Source: Paludibacteraceae bacterium (lineage in GTDB: Bacteria > Bacteroidota > Bacteroidia > Bacteroidales > Paludibacteraceae). Taken from it: a stretch of DNA of 64,000 nucleotides. The notes under the pieces are model-generated. The model ran no database searches and had not been told where the DNA came from. It saw only the letters and a list, made by a program, of their open reading frames with translations. How positions within the stretch are numbered: position 1 is the first letter of the stretch; the number at the start of each line of letters is the position of its first letter. Shown in pieces: positions 16,168 to 24,809 of the stretch. The translations under genes were made by a program, and so were the position numbers. Location: the NCBI GenBank assembly GCA_017559385.1, contig JAFYSK010000066.1:1-64000 (forward strand), in the 5' to 3' direction.

Positions 16168-17274
16168 TTATCTTTTTGACATCAAATCATCCAATTTATT
16201 TATACTTTCTTGCAATGAACAAGGTACATAGGGGCGTTTCTGTAAATAATTTTTAATCGTTTCAAAACAAGCACCGATATCTTGTAAATCAGTATCTGTA
16301 AAAGTTACTATAGTTATTCCGTACTTTTTGAAATACTCATTTCTCTTATCACACTCCTTTTCCCATTTCTCAGCCAACTCTCGATTGATATCGGCTTGAG
16401 TTTTATTCTTCACACCTATAATAGACATATGTGTGGATGACGGACTTAACTCGAATCCAACAAGTTCTGCGGTATACGGATTACAAATCGCAAGATCTAA
16501 GCGATATTTGTGTTTTTCGGTTGCTCCTTCATACCGTAACTCGGGTATTAAAAATGGCTCACTCATTACATCCGAAGATCTCTTCAAATAGTCTATGTAT
16601 TCAAGATATATAGCTTTTTCATATTGCGAACGGGACAAACTATATACAATATTTTCATAAAAATTCAACAAATCATCTATAGATTTAATCGTGTATAATT
16701 TCCCCGTCTCAGCATTAACAAAACCACCTACACCTAACACATTTCCTATTGTCCAATAATCATAAGAAACTTTGCGTATTTCTCTTTCCTTAAAGCGAAA
16801 AGTACCATCCGATTCAAAAACTAATGCCACATACAATCCAAATTTCGGTCTATCTCCAAACCATAACACCCATAATGAATCACCAGGTTTGCAACGGATA
16901 CGTTCCTTATACCACCGATAATAATTACGTTCTTGAAATAACAATATATATTGTCGGATAGTATCGTTTCTATATAATCTTACTACATTAGGCCAATCCT
17001 CCTCATTTTGCCATGCCTTACTATATGGTTCATAATATGCAATCATCTTCTCTGCCCATTCAGTTTGGAATGCTTCAGGAGATGTATATTGACCAGTTGC
17101 GACATTGGCAAATAGATTATTTTTAGCTCCAATAATCGCATGAAATTGATGAATAGAAAGCTCTCTCCCTAACACAAAAGATGCTAGACTCAATATACCT
17201 GGTAACTGTTCGTGTACTTGCCTATCTAATTGAGTCAATTTCATTAATATTTCTTCATTGGTAAGTCTCACCAT
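16168..17274 (-). CDS. Putative PD-(D/E)XK nuclease-like protein, third gene of the SIR2 operon
   Basis: The Met at 17274 (MVRLTNEEILMKL) is chosen because the longer frame overlaps the previous gene; length is 368 residues. Around residues 255-290 it reads RLDLAICNPYTAELVGFELSPSSTH, a strand-turn-strand layout like PD-(D/E)XK nucleases (D...E-x-S instead of E-x-K). Helical N- and C-terminal parts follow no family I can name. It begins 22 bases after the SIR2-like gene and is probably co-transcribed. The nuclease call is tentative because the catalytic Lys is replaced. Confidence 0.5.
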   Translation of the reverse strand: MVRLTNEEILMKLTQLDRQVHEQLPGILSLASFVLGRELSIHQFHAIIGAKNNLFANVATGQYTSPEAFQTEWAEKMIAYYEPYSKAWQNEEDWPNVVRLYRNDTIRQYILLFQERNYYRWYKERIRCKPGDSLWVLWFGDRPKFGLYVALVFESDGTFRFKEREIRKVSYDYWTIGNVLGVGGFVNAETGKLYTIKSIDDLLNFYENIVYSLSRSQYEKAIYLEYIDYLKRSSDVMSEPFLIPELRYEGATEKHKYRLDLAICNPYTAELVGFELSPSSTHMSIIGVKNKTQADINRELAEKWEKECDKRNEYFKKYGITIVTFTDTDLQDIGACFETIKNYLQKRPYVPCSLQESINKLDDLMSKR

Positions 17275-17296
17275 AATGATCTTAAAGCATAGCGTA

Positions 17297-18379
17297 TTAT
17301 ACAAATCTATTGGGAATATAAAACTGTTGCAGACTAGTTTTGGGTACAATTTTTACGGTTCTTCGAAATGAAGCTAAGATACCTTCTAAACGTTCTTTAA
17401 TATCTTCAAAATTTTTATCTTGAACAACTATTTTCTCTAGTCTTAACATATTACGGATTATGAATGTGTCAATCTCATTATTCACATAAGGAAATGAATA
17501 ACCAATCACAATTAATTCACGTGTATCATATACCCGTGATTTAATATTTTCTTGTAATGTATTCATATTCTCTTCCTCCCAGGCATACGAAAGAAGATTC
17601 TCATAGTTACCACCATTTAAATACTCATAACCATATTGATATGGTGTATACTTATTGTTTCCATAAAAACAATCAGTTATACGATTTACACTTTCTCCTT
17701 TTACAGCCCACTTTTCTAAAGAAGAATCAGTAAACAATGCTGTACCATTCAACTTTATCATAGCAAAAGGATCGTTAATCCTAAAATCAGTAGGATATTT
17801 TTTATTAAAAACATTCAGTTCCTTCCAAAGGGTTGGAATATAACGTTCTTCCGTGAAATATCCAGAATATGCCATTTCAAATTGTACATCATAGTTCCAT
17901 GACAACATAGTCATTTTAGGAAACTTTCGTTGTTTATCTATCAACGATGCAATAAATCCATCGTATCTTAAATCACGTTTCTTCTCGTCTTGCATCATCA
18001 ACAATGCCGTTGCTAGATAACGTTTAAGATCTTCGTAACTCAATCTCTCTATAGGGGACACATCGAAGGAACGACCTGTTACAAACAACTGCTTGGCCAA
18101 AGTATCTATTGTTGGATAAGATGTACATGCTTGTTCCAATATTGATAATTTCTTTTGCACAGTTTCGTATACACTCAGAGAAACGCCTTGTTTCTTTGCC
18201 TCTTCTTGCCGGACATATACATTTTTACTAATTCCGCCCCATTTTAACAATCTCAATGCATATGCTAATTCATTTACAATAGGTAATCCTCGAGAAAACT
18301 CAATAAGTTTTCCTCGCTCGTCAAACACTCGCTCTCCATAACTAGCCCCAGCACCTAATATGTATGTTACTCTGCTCAT
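17297..18379 (-). CDS. SIR2-like protein (putative NADase effector or sensor)
   Basis: This 360-residue protein has a SIR2-like Rossmann fold: an N-terminal YILGAGASYG loop (residues 6-15), TMLSWNYDVQFEM (157-169) with the N-Y-D typical of defence SIR2 proteins, KLNGTALF, and ELIVIGYSFPYVNNEID near the C-terminus. In defence systems (Thoeris, DSR, Sir2-Ago) this fold degrades NAD when phage is sensed. The start overlaps the upstream HEPN-like gene by ATGA and the nuclease-like gene follows after 22 bases, so the three are co-expressed. NAD hydrolysis is inferred from the fold only. Confidence 0.75.
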   Translation of the reverse strand: MSRVTYILGAGASYGERVFDERGKLIEFSRGLPIVNELAYALRLLKWGGISKNVYVRQEEAKKQGVSLSVYETVQKKLSILEQACTSYPTIDTLAKQLFVTGRSFDVSPIERLSYEDLKRYLATALLMMQDEKKRDLRYDGFIASLIDKQRKFPKMTMLSWNYDVQFEMAYSGYFTEERYIPTLWKELNVFNKKYPTDFRINDPFAMIKLNGTALFTDSSLEKWAVKGESVNRITDCFYGNNKYTPYQYGYEYLNGGNYENLLSYAWEEENMNTLQENIKSRVYDTRELIVIGYSFPYVNNEIDTFIIRNMLRLEKIVVQDKNFEDIKERLEGILASFRRTVKIVPKTSLQQFYIPNRFV

Positions 18380-19272
18380 TCTTTGTTCCCGTCATTTAAA
18401 TTTACCACATATCCCCTAAAACATGGTTCATATTTATCTCCACGTTGCCTCTCTTCTACCCAGATCTGCATATGTTTACCTCCTGCAACAGGAATCATTC
18501 CTGATACTAAATTATCTTCTGCAGCACGTCTTCTACACTCATTAATTAAATAGAAAAGAGTATTCCAAATTCGAATAGACGTTAAAAACTTCTCTTGAAA
18601 CTCATCAAATGTCATCACTTGTCTCCAACTTTTTTCCTTTGATCGACCTCCCCATAATAAAATTTCTCCCTTGTCAACATCTATTGAATACATACTATGA
18701 GAGAATGCATTTCTTACATTAGAACTATAAGCGGATTCTATAATATCTCCTAATCGAAGTCGCTGATTCTTTAATGGAACAATGATTTCGTTTCTAATTT
18801 TCTCATACAACTCAGTATGATATTCCAAGTCTGTTTCCCAAACATACCCTTTTCCATCTATCAGTTGAGATAAACGTAAAAGAAATTTCAAAAAACAAAC
18901 ATCCTCCCAAATATGAGAGTATATCATCATCTCTGTCACTAAATCATCTATACTATCTTCAGAGTATGTAAATCCTGTCCTTTTGTAATTGCGATTGAGA
19001 TAACGAATAATATAACTACGTTGATGGTAATTAACGTGGAAATCCCATGTATAATCCGTCATATAAGAACTCACACCATCTATATTCTCACACAATGGGT
19101 TATATTCTGCTTGCGACAAAAATAGCAGAAAATAATCAAGACGATTTTGATATAACATCTCTAACGCCTCTACAAGTGCGGTCTCACACTCATTAAATAT
19201 TTTTCCTATCTCAATCAATTTAATTGTATTTCTATCCCCTCTAAACCCTAAACCGTAGCGCCTCTGCCGCAT
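18376..19272 (-). CDS. HEPN-like protein, first gene of the SIR2 operon
   Basis: This frame of up to 298 residues is mostly helical. It carries SSNVRNAFSHSMY with an R-x4-H HEPN motif (R187, H192), followed by a beta-rich end. The start is uncertain: the first dozen codons (MRQRRYGLGF) are written by a dispersed repeat (19236-19280) that also occurs at noncoding sites, so the true start may lie at an internal codon or the original 5' end may have been replaced. It overlaps the SIR2-like gene by 4 bases. An antitoxin, sensor or RNase role would all be plausible. Confidence 0.6.
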   Translation of the reverse strand: MRQRRYGLGFRGDRNTIKLIEIGKIFNECETALVEALEMLYQNRLDYFLLFLSQAEYNPLCENIDGVSSYMTDYTWDFHVNYHQRSYIIRYLNRNYKRTGFTYSEDSIDDLVTEMMIYSHIWEDVCFLKFLLRLSQLIDGKGYVWETDLEYHTELYEKIRNEIIVPLKNQRLRLGDIIESAYSSNVRNAFSHSMYSIDVDKGEILLWGGRSKEKSWRQVMTFDEFQEKFLTSIRIWNTLFYLINECRRRAAEDNLVSGMIPVAGGKHMQIWVEERQRGDKYEPCFRGYVVNLNDGNKE

Positions 19273-19464
19273 CCACTAAACTGGCAGCTACGCTGCCCCG
19301 CCTCTACACCCTACACTCTACACCAGCAGCTCTGCTGCTCCCATCGCCAATATCCTCTACTCCCCAGGGCGGCCTTTGGGGCATATCTCCCTTCCCTTTA
19401 GGGAGGGGACGGGGGTAGGCTGATATGCTGCTCCGCTGCCTAAAACGAGTTGAAGAGCATGAAC
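19240..19464. repeat. Dispersed CTAAACC / micro-palindrome repeats
   Basis: Contains CTCTAAACCCTAAACCGTAGCG, then GGCAGC-tac-GCTGCC (6-bp arms) and AGCAGC-tct-GCTGCT (6-bp arms), and a further GC-rich fold around 19368-19412. The same spacer words appear at 1741-1785, 2668-2747 and, inverted, at 31260-31345. It separates the defence-type island from the polysaccharide genes. Confidence 0.65.
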
Positions 19465-20382
19465 CTAGTTCAACCACCCTATCGAATCAATATCATGTGC
19501 TAATTTCGTGGTAAATAATTCTGCACCAGTCTTGTTTAAGTGAGTTGCATTATAGAAATAAGCCGTATCATAGCACATAGGTATATCACTATAGTCTAAA
19601 ATTGGTATATGAAACTCACATGCAATAGAATCATACATTCTATATATTACCTCTCTTTCAGAACACTTTTCTAGTACTTCATGATATATTGGAGCAAATA
19701 CAAATATTACTTTTGTTCCATCAATTGTTAATTCATTAAGAAATTTCTTAAATTCAACAATCATTATACTATCATAACATCCTTCTACAGTTGTTAATGT
19801 TTTCAGCATTGTTCCGTCGTATTTGGAAGGACGGCCTCTATAGCCCTTATATAACTCCTCTTGATTTCTTAAATGTTTTAATACAATCTCATTAAAACCG
19901 ATATATCGATACAATGGAAAATATTTATATGCCCAAGGATAATTTTCATAACGGTCTGTTAATTCTACTAGTTTTTTGTCAATGAAAAAATAAGGATAAT
20001 ACTGTTCTCTTTCGAATCCAGCTGAAATACTCATCGTAAAGAGATCTACATTTTGAATAAGGTACTTTGGAATCCCATGTCCTTCTACAAACCGATCATA
20101 TTTTACCATCTGTCGATTTATACTACTTCCATCTATACCTAAATTATAAGAATTAACACCAAGCAATGAATCTAAAATATAAGGGCTATATTGCACCCAT
20201 GCTCTGGAATTACCATTAATCAACAAATCATGATACGTGGTATCATTGTAAATATAATTATAACCGCTATAGATTCTATAATCGCTTTTGTACAAAAAAT
20301 ATGAAATACCTATCTCTCCTATAATTGCAATCAATAGAACAACTATTCCCATCTTAAATATCTTTATTAGAAACTTATTCAT
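19465..20382 (-). CDS. Membrane-anchored SGNH-like protein (AlgX/DltD-type partner of MBOAT)
   Basis: This 305-residue protein has an N-terminal membrane anchor (MGIVVLLIAIIGEIGISYFL) and an extracytoplasmic SGNH-hydrolase-like domain. The nucleophile region is LLINGNSRAWVQY, with the second motif NLGIDGSS, and the C-terminal NATHLNKTGAELF supplies the His (D/N-x-x-H). It lies directly downstream of the MBOAT gene, with 0 bases between, which is the usual pairing for O-acetylation of surface polysaccharide. The MBOAT exports the acetyl group and the SGNH protein transfers it. The usual DxxH is NxxH here. Confidence 0.7.
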   Translation of the reverse strand: MNKFLIKIFKMGIVVLLIAIIGEIGISYFLYKSDYRIYSGYNYIYNDTTYHDLLINGNSRAWVQYSPYILDSLLGVNSYNLGIDGSSINRQMVKYDRFVEGHGIPKYLIQNVDLFTMSISAGFEREQYYPYFFIDKKLVELTDRYENYPWAYKYFPLYRYIGFNEIVLKHLRNQEELYKGYRGRPSKYDGTMLKTLTTVEGCYDSIMIVEFKKFLNELTIDGTKVIFVFAPIYHEVLEKCSEREVIYRMYDSIACEFHIPILDYSDIPMCYDTAYFYNATHLNKTGAELFTTKLAHDIDSIGWLN

Positions 20383-21964
20383 TTAAAACTGAAAATATAT
20401 GAATTGTGATTCTTCTACATTTGCACTAAAAAATATCAATCCCAAAAGTAGTGCATAAATTAAAACTCTTTGCCATTTTAATGAAATATTAGACATCTCT
20501 AAGTTATGTGATTTATTTCGGTTAAACCACTCAATCAAAATCATTAGTACAATTGAGAATGTCATTGTAATATAATATATACGATTTAGCAGAAATGGTA
20601 CACTCAATAAACTATCGCTGCAGATCGTAGAAATCACATCACCTACTTGCCCAATATTCTCCGCCCTAAATATGATCCACCCAAATACTGCCAAGGCGAA
20701 AGTCAAGAGCATCTGCCCAGCTTCTTTCAGGGATGGTAGCCATTTGGTTTTGATTGTACCATCAGGCAGAGTAATAGTCGCAACCGTGTCACGGTAGCGA
20801 CGGTTCTTGCCCTTCAGCAACAATGGCACAAACAGCAACGCATGGTATGCTCCCCACAGTACAAACGTCCAGTTTGCACCATGCCAGAAGCCCGATAGTA
20901 AGAATATAATAAAGGTGTTTCGGACGGCGATACACTTCGTGTATGCAGAAGGCGAAAGGCGAAAGGCTATAGGCGAAAGGCGGGAAGTATCTGGGCGTGA
21001 GCCGCCCAGCGGAATATACACATAGTCCCTAAACCATGTAGTGAGCGATATATGCCAACGGCGCCAGAACTCTGCTATATCGCGAGAGAAGTAAGGCACA
21101 TTGAAGTTACGCATTAGTTTAATGCCAAACAATTTTGCTGTACCGATAGCTATATCTGAATATCCTGAGAAGTCACCATAGATTTGGAATGTAAAGAGTA
21201 CGGCAGCCAACACCAATGTACTACCCGATTGGTTGCTGATGTCGGCAAAGACAGTATCTACGTATGTGGCACAGTTGTCTGCTACAACAATCTTCTTGAA
21301 TAATCCCCATAAGATTTGTCGCATACCATCCACAGCAGTTGTATAGTCAAAGGTGCGTTTCCTTTTGAATTGAGGCAGCAGGTTGGTTGCTCGCTCAATA
21401 GGACCTGCCACCAACTGCGGGAAGAAACTCAAAAAAGCCGTAAAAGCCACCACATCATGCGTGGATGCTATCTGCTTGCGATAGACATCAATAGAGTACG
21501 AGAGGGCTTGAAAAGTATAGAAACTAATACCTACGGGCAAAATCAAGTGCAGCAGTAGGTAATCCGCCTCTATACCAATGAGCTCAGCAAACTCTCGAGC
21601 AAAGAAGTCATAGTACTTATATACACCTAAGATGCCGAGATTGAGCAATATATTTGCCCACAGCCATAGTTTAGGGTTTAATAGCCATTTTAATCGCGAA
21701 TATTTACCCCCCCCCCTCGGACAGATTACATTCGCACCAAGAAATCATCAATCCACTAGCAAAACTGCACAATGTAGTGATAGCAATCAGTATCAAGAAT
21801 CGCCAGTCCCACCAGCCGTAGAATATATAACTAGCAACCACGATAAATAGATTTTGCAGCAACAGTTGGTGCTTGCACTTGCTGAGCGCATAGCCAAACA
21901 CAAACCAATAGAGCAAAAACACTATAGGAAGGAAAATTAGATATTCAAAGGAGTTGAAGAGCAT
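20383..21964 (-). CDS. MBOAT O-acyltransferase, interrupted at a G10 tract (phase-variable or frameshifted)
   Basis: Two frames together make one MBOAT. The N-terminal 86 residues (MLFNSFEYLIFLPIVFLLYW ...) stop just after a run of ten G on the minus strand (21707-21716). The rest (GVYKYYDFFAREF ... FLLSGFWHGANWTFV with the conserved His, many membrane segments) continues in another frame. Losing one G gives a continuous protein of about 526 residues. As read, the gene is off. The locus is well placed for slipped-strand switching, but a sequencing or assembly error in the homopolymer cannot be excluded. In the loop after PLGGSR an in-frame GGCGAAAGGC-type repeat (20950-20985) adds about 15 residues not usual in the family. 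Confidence 0.85.
21707..21716 (-). repeat. Homopolymer of ten G (minus strand)
   Basis: It lies in the 5' part of the MBOAT coding region. With 10 G the frame terminates at once (TAA); with 9 G the frame runs on. This is the arrangement of phase-variable contingency loci. Confidence 0.9.
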
Positions 21965-22038
21965 TATTACTTTTTGAAGGACACAAGAAGCATGTGCTAT
22001 ATACTGTTTCAGTAATTAAAGTATAACTAATAGCAGCA

Positions 22039-23019
22039 TTAAGCAATCTTTTTGATAGCATTGATAACAACTATGATTATTTGCGAGATGCTATAATAGA
22101 ACCGATTTTTTAATCCAAAATATTTTACCTTATCAAATCCTGATACTTTAGTATTCTGTATCAAAAAATCCCACAGCAATTCTAATGGAAAATCAAACCA
22201 TTTATTTTCATAACATAAATTTAAAATATTCTTAGATCTAGTATATAGAGATTTGATAACATCTTGTTTAGATGACAATTTTGCATAATAATCTCTAACT
22301 CGTATTGTATCAAACTCAAATATGTACTGATCCTTTTGATTTGAAAAATGACTAGCAGAAGATTCAAGGACTCTATATACTGCAGTAACATCTGTTGAAT
22401 AGCCTATTTTATACTTTAACGCAATATGTCCCCACAAAGGTAAATCACCCATCAACAATTTTTTGAATGGAGGAGTATATGATTTAGTCACATCAACTCT
22501 AAACATTACAGTCATGGTGGCGATCCATGTCTCTTTTAAAATATCATCTAAAGAAATCTCTTTTAGTGAATATCTTAAAGTTTTAAAAGGTTTTGAATCT
22601 GTATTTCGAATTTGTTGGAAAGCTGTCGCATGCATTCCATACTCCGGATTCGCCTCCATGAAATCTACTTGCTTTTGCAATTTTAGCGGATCGGTCCAAT
22701 AATCATCACCTTCGCACATAGCTATGTATTTCGCACCACTCGCATCTATTGCTGTATTCATGACTTGATTAATACCCTCAAATCCCACTTGAGAATAAAG
22801 ATTTGATTCTTCATATATTGGTTTGAATATATGAGGATATTTATTCTCATATTCACGAACAATCGCGGCAGATCCATCCGTAGAAGCATCATCATGCACA
22901 ATAGCAACAAACGGAAAATTTGTTTGTTGCATCACAAATCCCTCAAAACAATCGCGCAAATAGGGTTCGTGATTATAAACAAGACAATGGACCGCAACTA
23001 AAGGTTTAACTTCAGACAT
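22039..23019 (-). CDS. Family 2 glycosyltransferase
   Basis: The 326-residue GT-A enzyme adds a sugar from a nucleotide-sugar donor to a growing polysaccharide on the cytoplasmic side. It shows the start VAVHCLVYNHEPYLRDCFEG, the nucleotide-binding HDDASTDGS and the DxD-type metal motif CEGDDYWTDPLKL. The C-terminal region (about residues 200-326) is variable, as expected, and determines the acceptor. It is 2 bases from the acetyltransferase gene upstream, in one polysaccharide operon. The sugar is unknown. Confidence 0.88.
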   Translation of the reverse strand: MSEVKPLVAVHCLVYNHEPYLRDCFEGFVMQQTNFPFVAIVHDDASTDGSAAIVREYENKYPHIFKPIYEESNLYSQVGFEGINQVMNTAIDASGAKYIAMCEGDDYWTDPLKLQKQVDFMEANPEYGMHATAFQQIRNTDSKPFKTLRYSLKEISLDDILKETWIATMTVMFRVDVTKSYTPPFKKLLMGDLPLWGHIALKYKIGYSTDVTAVYRVLESSASHFSNQKDQYIFEFDTIRVRDYYAKLSSKQDVIKSLYTRSKNILNLCYENKWFDFPLELLWDFLIQNTKVSGFDKVKYFGLKNRFYYSISQIIIVVINAIKKIA

Positions 23020-23021
23020 AA

Positions 23022-23564
23022 TTACATTAAATCTAATAATCCTTTGCTTCTATTCTTTATCATTTTAGCTGGTACACCTGCATAAACACTCCACGGTTCT
23101 AGAGATTGTTTTGCCATTGACATTGCACCAAGCACAGCCCCATCACAAATACATACATTAGGAAAGACTAAACCTCCCGCTCCAATTTGTGCATATTTGC
23201 AAATTTGAACAGGACCACCTGTAACATTAGTATATTTATCATCATGAATGGGACCTATCAAATAATCACCCGAAAAATCATCCATAGCCGCATAGATAGT
23301 AGCACGTGCAGACAATCCCGTATAATCTTCCATCACAATCCCATAATCTGCTCCATACAAAGCACAATATGCAGCAATATGAATATGAGACCCAATCGCA
23401 ATATTACCCGATAATATACAAAAATCATCAATACGCACATTCTCTCCTATCGAAATCTTCTCTGGAGAATATATTTGTGCATAACGAGATATACGCACAT
23501 TCTCTCCATAGGATTTCAATCCTAACTGCGCTAATTCTTCTGGTGTATAAAAAGATGTTTTCAT
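23022..23564 (-). CDS. Hexapeptide-repeat acyltransferase (left-handed beta-helix)
   Basis: This 180-residue protein shows hexapeptide repeats through residues 20-160 (ISIGENVRIDDFCILSG, IAIGSHIHIAAYCALYG, AQIGAGGLVFPNVCICDGAV) and the C-terminal VYAGVPAKMIKNRS typical of O-acetyltransferases using acetyl-CoA. The likely target is a sugar of the surface polysaccharide made by the neighbouring genes. It precedes the glycosyltransferase gene by 2 bases. Confidence 0.85.
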   Translation of the reverse strand: MKTSFYTPEELAQLGLKSYGENVRISRYAQIYSPEKISIGENVRIDDFCILSGNIAIGSHIHIAAYCALYGADYGIVMEDYTGLSARATIYAAMDDFSGDYLIGPIHDDKYTNVTGGPVQICKYAQIGAGGLVFPNVCICDGAVLGAMSMAKQSLEPWSVYAGVPAKMIKNRSKGLLDLM

Positions 23565-23647
23565 TTTATCAATTTATTATTTCCTATCATTAACTGCCAA
23601 TAACCGAAATACGGCATAAAATATGGTTGCATGATGACGAGGGGCAT

Positions 23648-23716
23648 ATTGCTAATGTTTAATGAGTTAGTGTTTAATGAGTTAATGAGTTAATGTTTAA
23701 TGAGTTAGCGAGTTAA
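23648..23716. repeat. TTTAATGAGTTA array at the 3' end of the S23 gene
   Basis: Tandem units of TTTAATGAGTTA and AATGAGTTAATG. The array overlaps the last codons of the S23 gene. Confidence 0.75.
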
Positions 23717-24073
23717 GCATTTTCTTCGCAAACCTGAAAGCATTGCAGCTATTCTACTTACTTGTTCTTCAATTTGTTTTAGCTCGTTTTGATTTATATA
23801 TCCTAAATCACAGGCAATATCCATTTGACAATTTACTTCCATTAATGAACCGAATGCCATTTCAAAGAAGTGCGCTTGATCTTTAGCTGATGTTCTACCG
23901 CTACCTTCAGCGATATTAGAAGGTATAGAAATCACTGCACGTCGCAGTTGATCGCACAATGCGTATGTTTCCACTTTAGGAAACTTTTCAATGAGTCCAT
24001 ACACCATTTTCACAAAGTTCTTTGACTCTTTGTACACATCCAAATTTTTATATTCGTACTTCTTCTCCATCAT
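23705..24073 (-). CDS. Four-helix-bundle S23-family protein
   Basis: A 122-residue protein of the classic S23 family. The signature is SIPSNIAEGSGRTSAKDQAHFFEMAFGS (quoted here in two parts: SIPSNIAEGSGR, then AHFFEMAFGSLMEV), preceded by YKNLDVYKESKNFV. Members occur as stand-alone genes and within 23S rRNA intervening sequences; their activity is unknown. It interrupts the polysaccharide cluster and has simple repeat arrays at both ends (23648-23716 and 24080-24134), the same bracket arrangement as the other S23 gene. Confidence 0.9.
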   Translation of the reverse strand: MMEKKYEYKNLDVYKESKNFVKMVYGLIEKFPKVETYALCDQLRRAVISIPSNIAEGSGRTSAKDQAHFFEMAFGSLMEVNCQMDIACDLGYINQNELKQIEEQVSRIAAMLSGLRRKCLTR

Positions 24074-24079
24074 ACTTCG

Positions 24080-24134
24080 TTCATTAATTCGCTAATTCTT
24101 TCATTCGTTAATTCACTCATTCTTTCATTCCTTA
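24080..24134. repeat. TTCATTCGTTAATTC array at the 5' end of the S23 gene
   Basis: Loosely tandem TTCATTCGTTAATTC and TTCATTC units just upstream of the S23 start codon. Same family as 29719-29830. Confidence 0.7.
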
Positions 24135-24174
24135 CCCTATTCTTCTTTCGCTCATCGGTCAGATAAATATCTCC

Positions 24175-24807
24175 TTAATGAACTAGAATGAAATTGTCTA
24201 ACTCTTTGCAATGCAAATATTCACTGTGAGGAGCGGGTAATAAATTTATACTTTTTTGCATTGCATTATAGGTATACTCGTCTATCTTAAATGATGCTGT
24301 CATTGCTAACAAGCCCAATATTGTTGCAAAACCACTTGTTGGATCTGGATTTTTGCCTGATAGTTCCGTCAAAAATATCAGAATATGGGGAATCGTATCA
24401 ACTACATCAGGAGTGTTAACGCAGTGTGAGATAATCTCTTTCGTATTAACATACTTATCTGATATTTCCCTTGTATATTCATCCACTTTATCATCTATTT
24501 GTCTTTTTTTGTCAATATCGCTTCCGCTCAATTGAAAATTGAAAAAGTGATACCAGGTTTTCTTTTCAATCATAAGAAGAATTTGCGTTGAATTAGTTAT
24601 AGTTACAGCATCTACTGAAGGCGGTGTATTAAGTATGCCTTTTTGAATTTGATATTCATGAGCATAAGGATCAAAATCAATAATACAACATATTGATTTT
24701 ACTGCACAATTAGAAAAATCCATACATCTCGCCTTTATGTTACATATAGATATTGAGTTATAACATGGTTGTAACTTCAATTGATCGTATACATCCTTGG
24801 TTGTCAT
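24175..24807 (-). CDS. Putative nuclease-like partner of the ATPase at 24810
   Basis: I do not recognise this 210-residue protein by family. Residues 65-84 read VDAVTITNSTQILLMIEKKT, a D...E-x-K arrangement on two adjacent strands that fits a PD-(D/E)XK nuclease core (D66, E81, K83). It begins 2 bases after the ATPase gene and must be co-translated with it. Together they look like an ATPase-nuclease defence pair placed inside the polysaccharide cluster. The nuclease assignment rests on motif spacing alone. Confidence 0.55.
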   Translation of the reverse strand: MTTKDVYDQLKLQPCYNSISICNIKARCMDFSNCAVKSICCIIDFDPYAHEYQIQKGILNTPPSVDAVTITNSTQILLMIEKKTWYHFFNFQLSGSDIDKKRQIDDKVDEYTREISDKYVNTKEIISHCVNTPDVVDTIPHILIFLTELSGKNPDPTSGFATILGLLAMTASFKIDEYTYNAMQKSINLLPAPHSEYLHCKELDNFILVH

Positions 24808-24809
24808 AT

